Origin: Roseicyclus salinarum
GTDB lineage: Bacteria > Pseudomonadota > Alphaproteobacteria > Rhodobacterales > Rhodobacteraceae
NCBI RefSeq assembly: GCF_029624655.1
Contig: NZ_JARRSA010000001.1
Span: 1 to 64,000 of the forward strand
Reading direction: 5' to 3'
Length of the DNA: 64,000 bases
The translations under genes were made by a program, and so were the position numbers. Below the pieces are notes generated by a model that had not been told where the DNA came from, did no database searches, and saw only the letters and a list, made by a program, of their open reading frames with translations. Positions 17,639 through 27,194 of the stretch are shown in pieces. Numbering within the stretch: position 1 is the first letter of the stretch; each line of letters begins with the position of its first letter.

Positions 17639-18712
17639 TTGCGTGACGCGGATATCCAAGGCGCGCTGATGCAATGGTATGACACCCATGCGCGGGATCT
17701 GCCATGGCGCGTCCCCCCGCGCGCGCTCGCGGCGGGCCAGCGTCCCGACCCCTACGCCGTGTGGCTGTCGGAGGTGATGCTTCAGCAGACGACGGTTGCA
17801 GCGGTGCGCGACTATTTCCACCGCTTCACGACCCGATGGCCGACCGTGACGGACCTCGCCCGCGCCGCGGACGCCGATGTCATGGCCGAGTGGGCTGGCC
17901 TCGGCTACTACGCACGGGCGCGGAACCTGCTGAAATGCGCGCGCGTCGTGGCCTTCGAGATGGACGGCGTGTTCCCCGGCACCGAGGAGGGACTGCGCGA
18001 CCTTCCCGGGATCGGCCCCTATACCGCGGCGGCCGTCGCGGCGATCGCCTTCGACAGGCCCGCCCCGGTGCTCGACGGCAATGTCGAGCGGGTGATGGCG
18101 CGGCTTTTCGCGGTGACGGACCCCCTGCCGGGATCGAAGCCCCGGCTCATGGCGCTTGCCACGCGGCTTACGCCCGCGACGCGCCCCGGCTGCCATGCGC
18201 AGGCGGTCATGGACCTTGGCGCGACGATCTGCACGCCGAGATCGCCCGCCTGCGGGATCTGCCCGGTCATGGCGGCCTGCGCGGCGCGACGCGAGGGCAT
18301 CGCGGCGGACCTTCCCGCCAAGACCCCGAAAAAGGCCAAGCCCACGCGATACGGCATCGCCTATCTCGTCCGGCGCGAGGACGGCGCCCTCCTGCTGGAG
18401 ACGCGCCCGCCCAGCGGCCTTCTTGGCGGAATGCTGGGATGGCCCGGCAGCGCATGGACCGAAGGCGCGCCCGACCCCGCCGCGCCGGTCGATGCGGACT
18501 GGCACGATCCGGGGCTCGAGGTGCGTCACACCTTCACCCATTTCCACCTGCATCTGTCGCTTCGCCTCGCCAGCGTCGGTGTCGGCGCTGCACCGGATCG
18601 CGGCGCCTTCGTGCCGCGGCACGATTTCCGCCCCTCGGCGCTTCCGACCGTCATGCGCAAGGCCTTCGATCTGGCGCGCGACCGATGGCCCGACGGCGTG
18701 TCCGGGGATTGA
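17639..18712 (+). CDS. mutY: A/G-specific adenine DNA glycosylase
   Basis: A 357-residue repair enzyme that removes adenine mispaired with 8-oxoguanine. It has the helix-hairpin-helix GPD region (GLRDLPGIGPYTAAAVAAIAF with VLDGNVERVMAR) and catalytic residues in LSEVMLQQTTV. The [4Fe-4S] cysteines follow the C-x6-C-x2-C-x5-C pattern in the ICTPRSPACGICPVMAAC stretch. A C-terminal NUDIX-like 8-oxoG recognition domain starts around residue 240. The start is a TTG; no ATG in frame lies upstream. It is divergent from the DUF721 operon. Confidence 0.95.
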   Translation: MRDADIQGALMQWYDTHARDLPWRVPPRALAAGQRPDPYAVWLSEVMLQQTTVAAVRDYFHRFTTRWPTVTDLARAADADVMAEWAGLGYYARARNLLKCARVVAFEMDGVFPGTEEGLRDLPGIGPYTAAAVAAIAFDRPAPVLDGNVERVMARLFAVTDPLPGSKPRLMALATRLTPATRPGCHAQAVMDLGATICTPRSPACGICPVMAACAARREGIAADLPAKTPKKAKPTRYGIAYLVRREDGALLLETRPPSGLLGGMLGWPGSAWTEGAPDPAAPVDADWHDPGLEVRHTFTHFHLHLSLRLASVGVGAAPDRGAFVPRHDFRPSALPTVMRKAFDLARDRWPDGVSGD

Positions 18713-18771
18713 CGCAAGGCCGCACGCCGAGGATTCTGCGAACCATCCTCGTCGAAGGGAAAGAGACGACC

Positions 18772-19905
18772 ATGGCGCTTGCGGCACGGCTCGGCGCGGC
18801 GAAGGCGGCGCTTCCATTCTGGCTTTCGCTGGCGCTGGTGCCGCTGATCGTCCTTGCCGCCAGCCTGGGCGGTTGGTGGCTTCTGCTGGTGCCGCTCAGC
18901 ACATGGTGGCTATTTACGATCCTCGACGCGGTCGGGGGCCTCGACATGGAGAACGCGGACCCCGCGACACCGGACGGGGACCTGTTCTGGCACAAGCTCG
19001 TGACGCTGGTGTGGTTCCCGCTTCAGGCAAGCGTCGTTTTCGGAATGATCTGGTTCGCGCAGACCTCGGGAACCCTGAGCCTCGCGGAAAAGCTGGGTCT
19101 CTTCTTCGGCGTCGGCGTCCTGTCGGGAACCATCGGGATCACCTATGCCCACGAGCTGATGCACCAGAAAAGCAAGCTGGAGCGGCGCCTTGCCGACCTT
19201 CTGCTGGCCTGCGTGCTCTATTCGCATTTCCGCTCCGAGCATCTTCTGGTCCATCACCGCTACGTCGGCACCCGCCGCGATCCGGTGACGGCGCGCTACA
19301 ACGAGGGATTCCATCGCTTCTTTCCCCGCGTCCTGCGCGAAAGCCTCGTCTCCGCCGTCCGGGCGGAAAAGGCCATGCTGATGCGCAAGGGCCTGAGCGC
19401 GTGGCACCTGTCGAACCCGTTCTGGCGTTTCGCGGCCTACCAGGGCGGTTTCCTTGCGCTGGCCTACATGCTTGGCGGCTGGGGCGGCGTGGGGCTGTTC
19501 GCGTTCCAGGCCTTCGTCGCGGTCTGGCAGCTGGAGCTGACGAACTACGTCGAGCATTACGGCCTGACGCGGAAGCACCTCGGCGACGGCCGCTACGAAC
19601 ACGTCCTTCCGCGACATTCGTGGAACGCGTCGCACAAGGTGTCGAACTGGCTCCTGATCAACCTGCAGCGTCATTCCGACCACCACTACAAGCCCGACAG
19701 GCGCTTTCCGCTTCTGCAGACCTATGGCGAGGACGAAGCGCCGCAACTGCCCTTCGGCTACCCGCTGATGACGATGGCGGCGATGGTCCCGCCCCTGTGG
19801 AAGCGCATGATGAACCCGCGGGTCAAGCAGTGGCGGCGCGCGCATTATCCCGAGATCGAGGATTGGCACCCCTACAACAAGGCGCTGAACCCCGCGCCGC
19901 GCTGA
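18772..19905 (+). CDS. alkB: Integral-membrane alkane 1-monooxygenase
   Basis: A 377-residue diiron hydroxylase of the inner membrane that oxidises the terminal methyl of medium-chain alkanes, with electrons from rubredoxin. All three histidine boxes are visible: HELMH (127-131), EHLLVHH (156-162) and HSDHH (301-305). The extra NYVEHYGL signature lies at 258-265. About six hydrophobic segments are seen. The length is normal for AlkB. No rubredoxin, rubredoxin reductase or AraC/TetR regulator gene is adjacent. It starts 59 bases after mutY on the same strand with GAAGGGAAAGAG upstream, and may share its transcript. Confidence 0.93.
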   Translation: MALAARLGAAKAALPFWLSLALVPLIVLAASLGGWWLLLVPLSTWWLFTILDAVGGLDMENADPATPDGDLFWHKLVTLVWFPLQASVVFGMIWFAQTSGTLSLAEKLGLFFGVGVLSGTIGITYAHELMHQKSKLERRLADLLLACVLYSHFRSEHLLVHHRYVGTRRDPVTARYNEGFHRFFPRVLRESLVSAVRAEKAMLMRKGLSAWHLSNPFWRFAAYQGGFLALAYMLGGWGGVGLFAFQAFVAVWQLELTNYVEHYGLTRKHLGDGRYEHVLPRHSWNASHKVSNWLLINLQRHSDHHYKPDRRFPLLQTYGEDEAPQLPFGYPLMTMAAMVPPLWKRMMNPRVKQWRRAHYPEIEDWHPYNKALNPAPR

Positions 19906-19914
19906 GGCGCCGGA

Positions 19915-20550
19915 TCAGCGCTGAAGCGCGGGTGTCTGGTGCACGAAGGACCCGTCCTCGGCGGCCCGCACGAGGAAATGCGCCACGTCGGACCGGCTGA
20001 CGATGCCCTGCCTCCAGGTCGAGGGTTCCACCAGGACGTGGTATTGCCCGGTCATCCGGCCATCGGTCAGGATGCCGGGACGGGCGATGGTCCAGTCTAG
20101 GCCGGAACCCCGGATCAGCTCTTCCTGCAACTCCTTGTCCGCATAGGCACGGCCGAGAAACGCCTTCATCGTCAGCCGCTCGGGCGTCGAGAGCCGTGCG
20201 TTGCTGTCGCCGGTCCCGAAGCCCGTGACGGTCAGAAGCCGCCTCACGCCAGCGTCCTGCATCGCCGGGATCAGGGCCTGCGTGACCGACGAGAACAGCG
20301 TCGTCGGCTTCAGCACGCGCAGATCGCGCGGAACGCCGAGCGTGAGGATCACGGCGTCGGCGCCCGCGACGGCGCGCGCGAGCACTTCGGGGTCGGTGGC
20401 GTCACCCGGCAGCTTCTCGAGCGCCTCGCTGTCGATCTCGATCCTGTCCGCGCTGCGGGCAAGGGCGCGGACTTGGTGACCGCGCTCCAGCGCGTAGTCC
20501 ACCACCTTGCGTCCGATGCCGCGGCTTGCGCCGATGACTGTCAGTTTCAT
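19915..20550 (-). CDS. Atypical SDR / NAD(P)H-binding oxidoreductase
   Basis: A 211-residue protein with an N-terminal dinucleotide-binding motif (VIGASRGIGRKVVDYALERGH). Its fold pattern resembles the NmrA/SDR_a5 group (NAD(P)H-binding, Pfam NAD_binding_10), with LTVTGFGTGDSNARL and LDWTIARPGILTDG in place of the classical YxxxK site. Such proteins act as small reductases or as redox sensors; the substrate is unknown. It ends 9 bases from the convergent alkB gene and lies downstream of the double-cupin gene on the same strand. Confidence 0.85.
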   Translation of the reverse strand: MKLTVIGASRGIGRKVVDYALERGHQVRALARSADRIEIDSEALEKLPGDATDPEVLARAVAGADAVILTLGVPRDLRVLKPTTLFSSVTQALIPAMQDAGVRRLLTVTGFGTGDSNARLSTPERLTMKAFLGRAYADKELQEELIRGSGLDWTIARPGILTDGRMTGQYHVLVEPSTWRQGIVSRSDVAHFLVRAAEDGSFVHQTPALQR

Positions 20551-20608
20551 GCCGATGCCTCCGTGTCAGCGCCCGGGCAGCGAGGGCCCGGGCCTCGACG
20601 GTCGAATG

Positions 20609-21280
20609 TCAGGCCGCCATCGCGTCCGCGAGGTGCCCGGTCTTGACGTAGAGCAGGCAGCCCTCGTCCGTCGCCGGCGCGTGCCGGAAACCGTCGGGGT
20701 TCCTGATCCAGGTCCCGGCGGGATACGTTCCGTGCTCGTCCGAGAACGAGCCTTCGAGCACGAAGACCTCCTGCCCACCGGAATGGGCGTGCGCGGCAAG
20801 CCGCGCGCCCGCGTTCCAGCGCTGCAGGGTCACGTCCTCGCCGGGCACGGAATGGAGCGGCAGGATGGCCACGCCCTCCTCGTCGGCGTCCGCGAACCGC
20901 GCCGCGCCGGTATCGACGACCTTCTGTTCGGTGTCTTCGGGGTCGAACTGGTGAAGCTTGACCAGGATCGTGGCGCCCTCCGGTCCGATATGCGGGCGGT
21001 GCGACGTGCCGATGGGATTGCGCACGTAGGTGCCCGCCGGATAGTCGCCCGCCTCGTCCGAGAACACGCCTTCCAGCACCAGGTATTCCTCGCCGCCGCC
21101 GTGGGTATGGGCGTCGAAGGCGCTCATCGGCGCGAAACGGACGAGCGAGGTGGCGCGCGCCACCTCCTCGCCGATGCGGTCCAGCATCATGCGCTCGACG
21201 CCGGCGGCGGGCGAGGTGACCCATTCGCGGTCCTCGGGCCGGATCACCACGCGGCGGGAAAAATCTGCGTTCAGTCTCAT
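20609..21280 (-). CDS. Two-cupin (ChrR-like) protein
   Basis: A 223-residue protein made of two similar cupin domains (about 1-110 and 111-223). Each has a metal-binding signature: HTHGGGEEYLVLEG followed by PAGTYVRNPIGTSHRP in the first, and HAHSGGQEVFVLEG followed by PAGTWIRNPDGFRHAP in the second. These resemble the zinc-binding cupin domain of ChrR, but the anti-sigma domain of ChrR is absent and no ECF sigma gene is adjacent. It is probably a metal-dependent dioxygenase or sensor. GGAGG lies 8 bases before ATG 21280. It may share a transcript with the reductase gene downstream. Confidence 0.85.
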   Translation of the reverse strand: MRLNADFSRRVVIRPEDREWVTSPAAGVERMMLDRIGEEVARATSLVRFAPMSAFDAHTHGGGEEYLVLEGVFSDEAGDYPAGTYVRNPIGTSHRPHIGPEGATILVKLHQFDPEDTEQKVVDTGAARFADADEEGVAILPLHSVPGEDVTLQRWNAGARLAAHAHSGGQEVFVLEGSFSDEHGTYPAGTWIRNPDGFRHAPATDEGCLLYVKTGHLADAMAA

Positions 21281-21341
21281 CGTCTGCACCTCCGTCTCCC
21301 TCAGGGAGATGGGGGCCGACGCGCTGCGGGCAAGGCCCCCG

Positions 21342-22547
<1,206 letters not shown>

Positions 22548-23177
22548 TCAGTTGCACAACATCTGGTGTACCGGCGCGAAAGAACGCCTATGGTGCGGGG
22601 TAACCCCCAGATGTTGGAGGGCGCGCCTGTGCTCGACCGTGGCGTAGCCCGCGTTCTTCGCCCAGCCGTATCCGGGATAGGCAGCGTCAAGTTCGGCCAT
22701 GACACGGTCGCGGGCGACCTTGGCGACGATCGAGGCGGCAGCGATCGACACGCAAAGGCCGTCGCCGCCGACGAGCGGCGTGGACGGGCACGGCAGGTTC
22801 GGCGGGCAGCTGTTCCCGTCGATCAGCACGTGGCAGGGCCTGTTGGGCAGCGCCTCGATGGCGCGGCGCATGGCGAAATGCGTCGCGTTGAGGATGTTCA
22901 GCGCGTCGATCTCCTCGACGCTGGCCCAACCGATACCGACTTGCGCGGCACCCTCCAGTGACGAAAGCAGCTCTTCGCGGCGCCCGCGGGCGAGCACCTT
23001 GGAATCGTTCAGCCCCTCGGGAATGCACGTCGCGTCCAGCACGACCGCGGCGGCGGTCACGGGACCGGCGAGCGGCCCGCGCCCCGCCTCGTCCACGCCG
23101 GCCACGAACCGTGCGCCGGCCGCAAGGAGCGAACCTTCATGCGCGTAGTCGGGTGTGGGCGTCGCTTTCGGGGCCAT
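22548..23177 (-). CDS. rnhB: Ribonuclease HII
   Basis: A 209-residue endonuclease that nicks RNA in RNA-DNA hybrids and starts removal of misincorporated ribonucleotides. The active-site motifs are clear: VAGVDEAGRGPLAGPV (Asp-Glu pair), the second Asp in VLIDGN, and DRVMAELDAAYPGYGWAKNAGYAT with the conserved Asp and GYxxxxGY element. It lies upstream of ccrM on the same strand, an order often seen in Rhodobacterales. A 99-base gap separates it from the secreted protein gene upstream. Confidence 0.95.
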   Translation of the reverse strand: MAPKATPTPDYAHEGSLLAAGARFVAGVDEAGRGPLAGPVTAAAVVLDATCIPEGLNDSKVLARGRREELLSSLEGAAQVGIGWASVEEIDALNILNATHFAMRRAIEALPNRPCHVLIDGNSCPPNLPCPSTPLVGGDGLCVSIAAASIVAKVARDRVMAELDAAYPGYGWAKNAGYATVEHRRALQHLGVTPHHRRSFAPVHQMLCN

Positions 23178-23276
23178 GCGGTCTCATCACATGCCACGGC
23201 GCTCCGCACAAGGAAGGGCGGCGATGCGCCGTGCACCGCCGCCCTTTCGGCCAACCTTCGGATCGGCGAACGCCCG

Positions 23277-23729
23277 TCAGGGACGGAACCCGGCCTCCCG
23301 CTGCCAGCCGTTCTGCGCAAGGCAGCGACCGCCATAGATCATCCGCGGGCCGCGCTGCGTCTCGACGCGGCGAAGGCAGTTCTGCGGAAGCGCCGCCGGA
23401 CGGGCGACGTTGTTCTGCATGCAGCGCCGGACATAGCCGCGGAAGTATCCGTTGCGGTCATGGCCCTCGATGAAGCAGCGCGCCGGCGCGACCAGCGGCT
23501 GCGGTCGGTGCGGCTGCTGCGGCCGGTGGCCGTAGTTGCGGCGCGGGGTGGCGTCCCGGTCGTCGTTCCGGATCGCCTGCCCGATGGCATAGAGGGCGAT
23601 GAGCCCGCCGATGATGGCGACGACCTCGTCGTTGTTGGCGCGGGCGGGCGCGGCCGAGGCCGTCACGCCGCCGAGCGCGAGGCTCAGGGCCAGGCCTGCG
23701 GCGGTCAGGGTTCGTGCGATACGGTTCAT
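23277..23729 (-). CDS. Secreted protein of unknown function with conserved cysteines
   Basis: A 150-residue protein with a signal peptide (cleavage around SAAPARA, residue 30). A short hydrophobic segment EVVAIIGGLIALYAIGQAI follows (about 35-53), then an Arg/Gln/Pro-rich linker, and a C-terminal part with four cysteines (ARCFIEGHDR, RRCMQNN, QNCLRR, GRCLAQNGW). The even cysteine number and export suggest disulfides in the periplasm. I do not recognise a named family. The 231-base gap before the next gene shows nothing but presumed divergent promoters. Confidence 0.7.
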   Translation of the reverse strand: MNRIARTLTAAGLALSLALGGVTASAAPARANNDEVVAIIGGLIALYAIGQAIRNDDRDATPRRNYGHRPQQPHRPQPLVAPARCFIEGHDRNGYFRGYVRRCMQNNVARPAALPQNCLRRVETQRGPRMIYGGRCLAQNGWQREAGFRP

Positions 23730-23960
23730 GGCAGTGCTCCTGTCGTGGTCTGCGGGGTCCGCGCCAGCGCTCGGCGAGCGCCGTGGCGGGCGATGCAGGC
23801 AGGGTCGCGCCGGCCGTCGCGGGCACGCAATAACGGCGCGGGGCTATCCGATAACCGGCGCCGGCCGGGTCTTTGTCATTGAGTGTCGGGCCCCGGACGT
23901 GCCTCTGTCGGCGGCAGGACCTGTGGACGCAGAACCCCGCTTGCAGTACGAGGGCAGCCC
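23730..23960. other. 231-base gap between divergent genes, no feature resolved
   Basis: It lies between the leftward secreted-protein gene and the rightward gene at 23961. GC-rich, with no coding frame that has a ribosome-binding site and no clear terminator. Promoters for both sides are expected but could not be assigned. Confidence 0.4.
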
Positions 23961-24266
23961 ATGACGACACCGTTTCGAACCATCCTCCTGTCGGGCCTCG
24001 TGGCCGGGATGTCGGCCTTCGCGGCGACGCCTGCCGCGGCCGCGTGCTACGCGGATTACCGCGCCCGAACGGAGGATCCGCTCAGGCTTCATTACGGCGT
24101 GATCGAGGTGCCGGACGCGGCCTGTTCCGTTTCGGCGGCAGCGCCCTTGATCGCGCAGCGCATCGGCGCCGACGGCTGGCAGCTTCTGCAGGTGATCTCG
24201 GTCTTCGACGAAAGCGGTCTGGATGCGAGGAGGCCCGATGCCGGAGCGTACTTCCTCCGTTACTGA
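23961..24266 (+). CDS. Small exported protein of unknown function
   Basis: A 101-residue protein with a signal peptide (hydrophobic 9-25, cleavage after AAAA near residue 29). The mature part begins CYADYRARTEDPLRLHYGVIEVPD. It contains two cysteines and the stretch IAQRIGADGWQLLQVISVF, and ends YFLRY. Homologous-looking hypothetical proteins are, from memory, common in Rhodobacteraceae, but I know no function. Its 3' end overlaps the next gene's start by 29 bases, so translation of the two is coupled and they may work together at the membrane. Confidence 0.75.
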   Translation: MTTPFRTILLSGLVAGMSAFAATPAAAACYADYRARTEDPLRLHYGVIEVPDAACSVSAAAPLIAQRIGADGWQLLQVISVFDESGLDARRPDAGAYFLRY

Positions 24267-24939
24267 GGCGCGGATCGCCTCGTCCCGCGTCATCCAGATC
24301 GGCATGGTCGCGATCGTCGCGATCCTCGTGGTGTCGGCGGTGGTCCTGTTCGTGAACCTGCCCGACGCGGACGCCTTCAATGCCGCCGTGACGGACATTT
24401 TCGTGAACGCCGACGTGCGCGACCCCGACGCCACCCGGATGCTCGAGATCCTCGCCGCGACCGGCACCACGTTCTCGGGCGTCCTCGCCAGCTACCGGGC
24501 AGTGATCTTCGTCCTGATGGTCTTCGCCTCGGCGCTTCTGATCGCGTGCCTCGTGTTCCTGGCCACGATCGTCACGCTCAACCGCCGCATCCGCGAGATC
24601 GAGCGCCAGGGGATACAGGTCTCTTCGCTGATCCTCAGCCGCGAGGAACGGGTTGTGCTGATCAACAACCTCGAGTTCAAGCTGACCGACGCCGCGATGG
24701 AGACCCTGTCGGTCCTTGCCGAGGCGCGGCTGGACGACGAGGTCCTGACCGGCGCGCAGATCGAGGCGATGGTGTCCGGCAAATCCGAAATCGACGTGGA
24801 CGAGGCGTCTGGCGCGACCCGGATCAAGCGGCTGCGAGACACGCTGGGCAACCAGATGGTCAGCGAGCTTCTGGTGAAGAACATCGCCCGGCGCGGCTAT
24901 GTCCTCGCCATCGATAAGGACGTGATCAAGATGCTATGA
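24238..24939 (+). CDS. Membrane protein with C-terminal winged-helix-like domain
   Basis: A 233-residue protein with two membrane segments (about 19-40 and 87-113) separated by a loop of about 45 residues that would face the periplasm. Residues 138-227 form a soluble cytoplasmic region with the helix/strand rhythm of an OmpR-type winged helix: hydrophobic helices around LTDAAMETLSVLAEA and MVSELLVKNIARRGYVL, the latter like a recognition helix plus wing. Function unknown; a membrane-bound regulator is one possibility. GAGGAGG precedes ATG 24238. The end overlaps uxuA, which converges on it, by 6 bases. Confidence 0.7.
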   Translation: MPERTSSVTEARIASSRVIQIGMVAIVAILVVSAVVLFVNLPDADAFNAAVTDIFVNADVRDPDATRMLEILAATGTTFSGVLASYRAVIFVLMVFASALLIACLVFLATIVTLNRRIREIERQGIQVSSLILSREERVVLINNLEFKLTDAAMETLSVLAEARLDDEVLTGAQIEAMVSGKSEIDVDEASGATRIKRLRDTLGNQMVSELLVKNIARRGYVLAIDKDVIKML

Positions 24940-26130
24940 CGGCCCATGGCCTATCGCGGCCATTACGCCGCGAAGCTCGGCGAGGCCCCGCATCCGGCCG
25001 ACGAGGGGATAGCCGGGCTGCCCCCTGCGCCGGACGTCGTCGAGCAGGTCGTGCCCATGATCGGGACGCATCGGGATCTCGGCGTCAGGCCGCCCGGCGG
25101 ACCGGCGCCGCGCCTCTTCGGCCATGAGCGCGCGGATCGTGGCCACCATGTCCGTGTCACCGTCAAGGTGCGCGCTTTCCTGAAAGCCGACGCGAAGGCC
25201 AGCCGCCCCGGCATCGCGCCGCGTGTTGCGCAGGTGCACGAAGTGGATCCTGTTGCCCAGCGCTTCCACGAAGGCCACCGGGTCGAAGTCCGCCCGCACC
25301 CCGAGGGACCCGGTGCAAAGCGTCGCGCCGTTGGCCGGTGACGGCACGGCGTCCAGCACCTCGCGGTAATCGTCGAGCGTGGACATCACCCGCGGCAGGC
25401 CCAGAAGCGGAAACGGCGGATCGTCCGGATGACAGCAGAGCTTCAGTCCAAGCTCTTCCGCCACGGGCACCACCTCGCCGAGGAAAGCCACGAGGTTCGC
25501 GCGCAGGCCGCGGGGATCGACGCCGTCATAGTCCGCGATGCGGGCGCGCACGTCGTCGAGCGTCCAGCTTTCGTTGGAGCCGGGCAGGCCCGCGGTGACG
25601 TTGGCGGCAAGCGCCTCGGCGCGCGCGCCGTCGATGTCGGCGGCTCGGCGCGTGGCCTCGGCGACGACATCGGGGGAATAATCCGCCTCGGCCCCAGCAC
25701 GCTTCAGCAGGTGCAGGTCGAACAGGGCGAAGTCCACGAGGTCGAAGCGCATCGCCGTCCCGCCGTTGGGCAGTGGCTCGCGCAGGGCCGTGCGCGTCCA
25801 GTCGAGCACCGGCATGAAGTTGTAGCAGATCACGCGCGGGCCGCCGGCGTCGGCCACGGCGCGCAGGCTGGCGATCCAGGCCTCCACATGCGCCTTCCAC
25901 GGGCCGGTGCGCGTCTTGATCGGTTCGGACACAGGGATGCTTTCGATCACGTCCCAGTCGAGGCCCGCAGCCTCGATCAGGGCGCGCCGCCCGGCGATCT
26001 CGGAGGCCGTCCATGCCGTGCCCGACGGGACGTGGTGCAGTGCGCTGACGATGCCGCGCGCACCCGTCTGGCGGACTTCGTCGAGGGTGATCGGATCGGG
26101 CGGGCCGAACCAGCGCCAGGTCTCCTTCAT
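24934..26130 (-). CDS. uxuA: Mannonate dehydratase
   Basis: A 398-residue cytoplasmic enzyme that dehydrates D-mannonate to 2-keto-3-deoxygluconate, a step of glucuronate catabolism. The N-terminus MKETWRWFGPPDPI is the UxuA hallmark. Metal ligands are expected in KLCCHPDDPP (Cys/His) and in CTGSLG and HFVHLRN, and the C-terminal PMRPDHGHDLLDD matches the family. GAGAGG lies 5 bases before ATG 26130. It is the last gene of a four-gene operon with three Gfo/Idh/MocA dehydrogenases, each junction overlapping by 4 bases. Confidence 0.95.
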   Translation of the reverse strand: MKETWRWFGPPDPITLDEVRQTGARGIVSALHHVPSGTAWTASEIAGRRALIEAAGLDWDVIESIPVSEPIKTRTGPWKAHVEAWIASLRAVADAGGPRVICYNFMPVLDWTRTALREPLPNGGTAMRFDLVDFALFDLHLLKRAGAEADYSPDVVAEATRRAADIDGARAEALAANVTAGLPGSNESWTLDDVRARIADYDGVDPRGLRANLVAFLGEVVPVAEELGLKLCCHPDDPPFPLLGLPRVMSTLDDYREVLDAVPSPANGATLCTGSLGVRADFDPVAFVEALGNRIHFVHLRNTRRDAGAAGLRVGFQESAHLDGDTDMVATIRALMAEEARRRSAGRPDAEIPMRPDHGHDLLDDVRRRGQPGYPLVGRMRGLAELRGVMAAIGHGPS

Positions 26131-27194
26131 GTCGTCCTCTCCGGTTGCCAGCCGTTCCAGAACGGGTGCGCGGGGCCGAGCGGGAGGGAAACCGCCTCGC
26201 CCGTTCGCGCGGAGGCGTAGATCGCCGTGACAAGTTCGATCGACGCGCGTCCGTCCTCGAAACTCACGGCGGCGGACGCCCTGCCCGCAAGGCTTTCCGC
26301 GACCGCGTCGAGGTATCCCGCGAAGCCCGGTCGCGCCCCCGAATGCGCCGCGACGATCCGGTCGACCTCTTCCTGCCGCTCGGGGTGACGCGTATCGAAG
26401 CGCCAGACGCCCGTCGCCGGGGAATAAGGAACGGTGTCGCTGGTCGCCGTGAGGTCGCGAAACACGAGCCGCATCCGGGTTTCGTCCCGCGCCGCGCCCA
26501 GCGTCACCGACGACGTGGCGAGCGATCCGTTCGCGAAGCGCAGCGCGATGGCCGCGCAATCGTCCGTCTCGATGGGGTTCGCCAGCGTGGCAAGCTGCGC
26601 CTGGACCACCGCGACGGGCCCGAAGAAGCGGCACAGAAGGTCGTGCGAGTGGATGGCATGGCCAAGCACGGCGCCACCCGCCTCGCCGGCCCAGGTTCCG
26701 CGCCAGGGCACGGCGTAGTAGCCGGCGTCACGGTTCCAGTGCGTCTCGAGGCTCGCCGCGACGGGAGGGCCGGCAAGGCCCGCTTCGACGAGGGCGTCCA
26801 GCGCCGCGAACGCGGGCCCGAAGCGGTACTGGAAGACCGGAAAGAGCATCTTGCCGGACCCCATCATGGCCGCGCCGATGGCGTCGACCTCGGACAGGCT
26901 CCGGGCGAGCGGCTTTTCGCAGATGACGTGCTTTCCGGCCTCCAGCGCCGCGATTGCGACCCTCGCGTGCAGGTGCGGCGGGAGGCAGACGTCGACAAGG
27001 CCGATGTCGGGATCGGCGAGCACGGCGTCGATGTCCCCGGTCAGACGGATCGCGGAATCGGCGGCCGTGACCACCCTCGCCCGGTCGAGGTCCAGATCGC
27101 ATAGCGTGGCGACCTCGAAACGGTCGGGAAGGGCCCGGTAGCCGGTCAGATGCTCGGCACCGATGCCGGCGCCCAGGATCGCGACGCGGATCAT
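26127..27194 (-). CDS. Gfo/Idh/MocA family oxidoreductase (1 of 3)
   Basis: A 355-residue NAD(P)-dependent sugar or polyol dehydrogenase. The Rossmann motif VAILGAGIGAEHLTGY begins at residue 3, and the family's EKPLARSL (Lys that contacts substrate and nicotinamide) lies near residue 92. The C-terminal alpha/beta substrate domain includes GGAVLGHAIHSHDLLCRFFG with the conserved His pattern. The substrate cannot be read out; with uxuA as neighbour, a uronate or aldonate derivative is likely. It overlaps both flanking genes by 4 bases. Confidence 0.9.
   Translation of the reverse strand: MIRVAILGAGIGAEHLTGYRALPDRFEVATLCDLDLDRARVVTAADSAIRLTGDIDAVLADPDIGLVDVCLPPHLHARVAIAALEAGKHVICEKPLARSLSEVDAIGAAMMGSGKMLFPVFQYRFGPAFAALDALVEAGLAGPPVAASLETHWNRDAGYYAVPWRGTWAGEAGGAVLGHAIHSHDLLCRFFGPVAVVQAQLATLANPIETDDCAAIALRFANGSLATSSVTLGAARDETRMRLVFRDLTATSDTVPYSPATGVWRFDTRHPERQEEVDRIVAAHSGARPGFAGYLDAVAESLAGRASAAVSFEDGRASIELVTAIYASARTGEAVSLPLGPAHPFWNGWQPERTT

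Noticed and set aside
19900-19945. Terminator between convergent alkB and the SDR gene
   Set aside because: The GCGCTGA-type inverted repeat is imperfect and has no T-run; it overlaps the coding end of the SDR gene.
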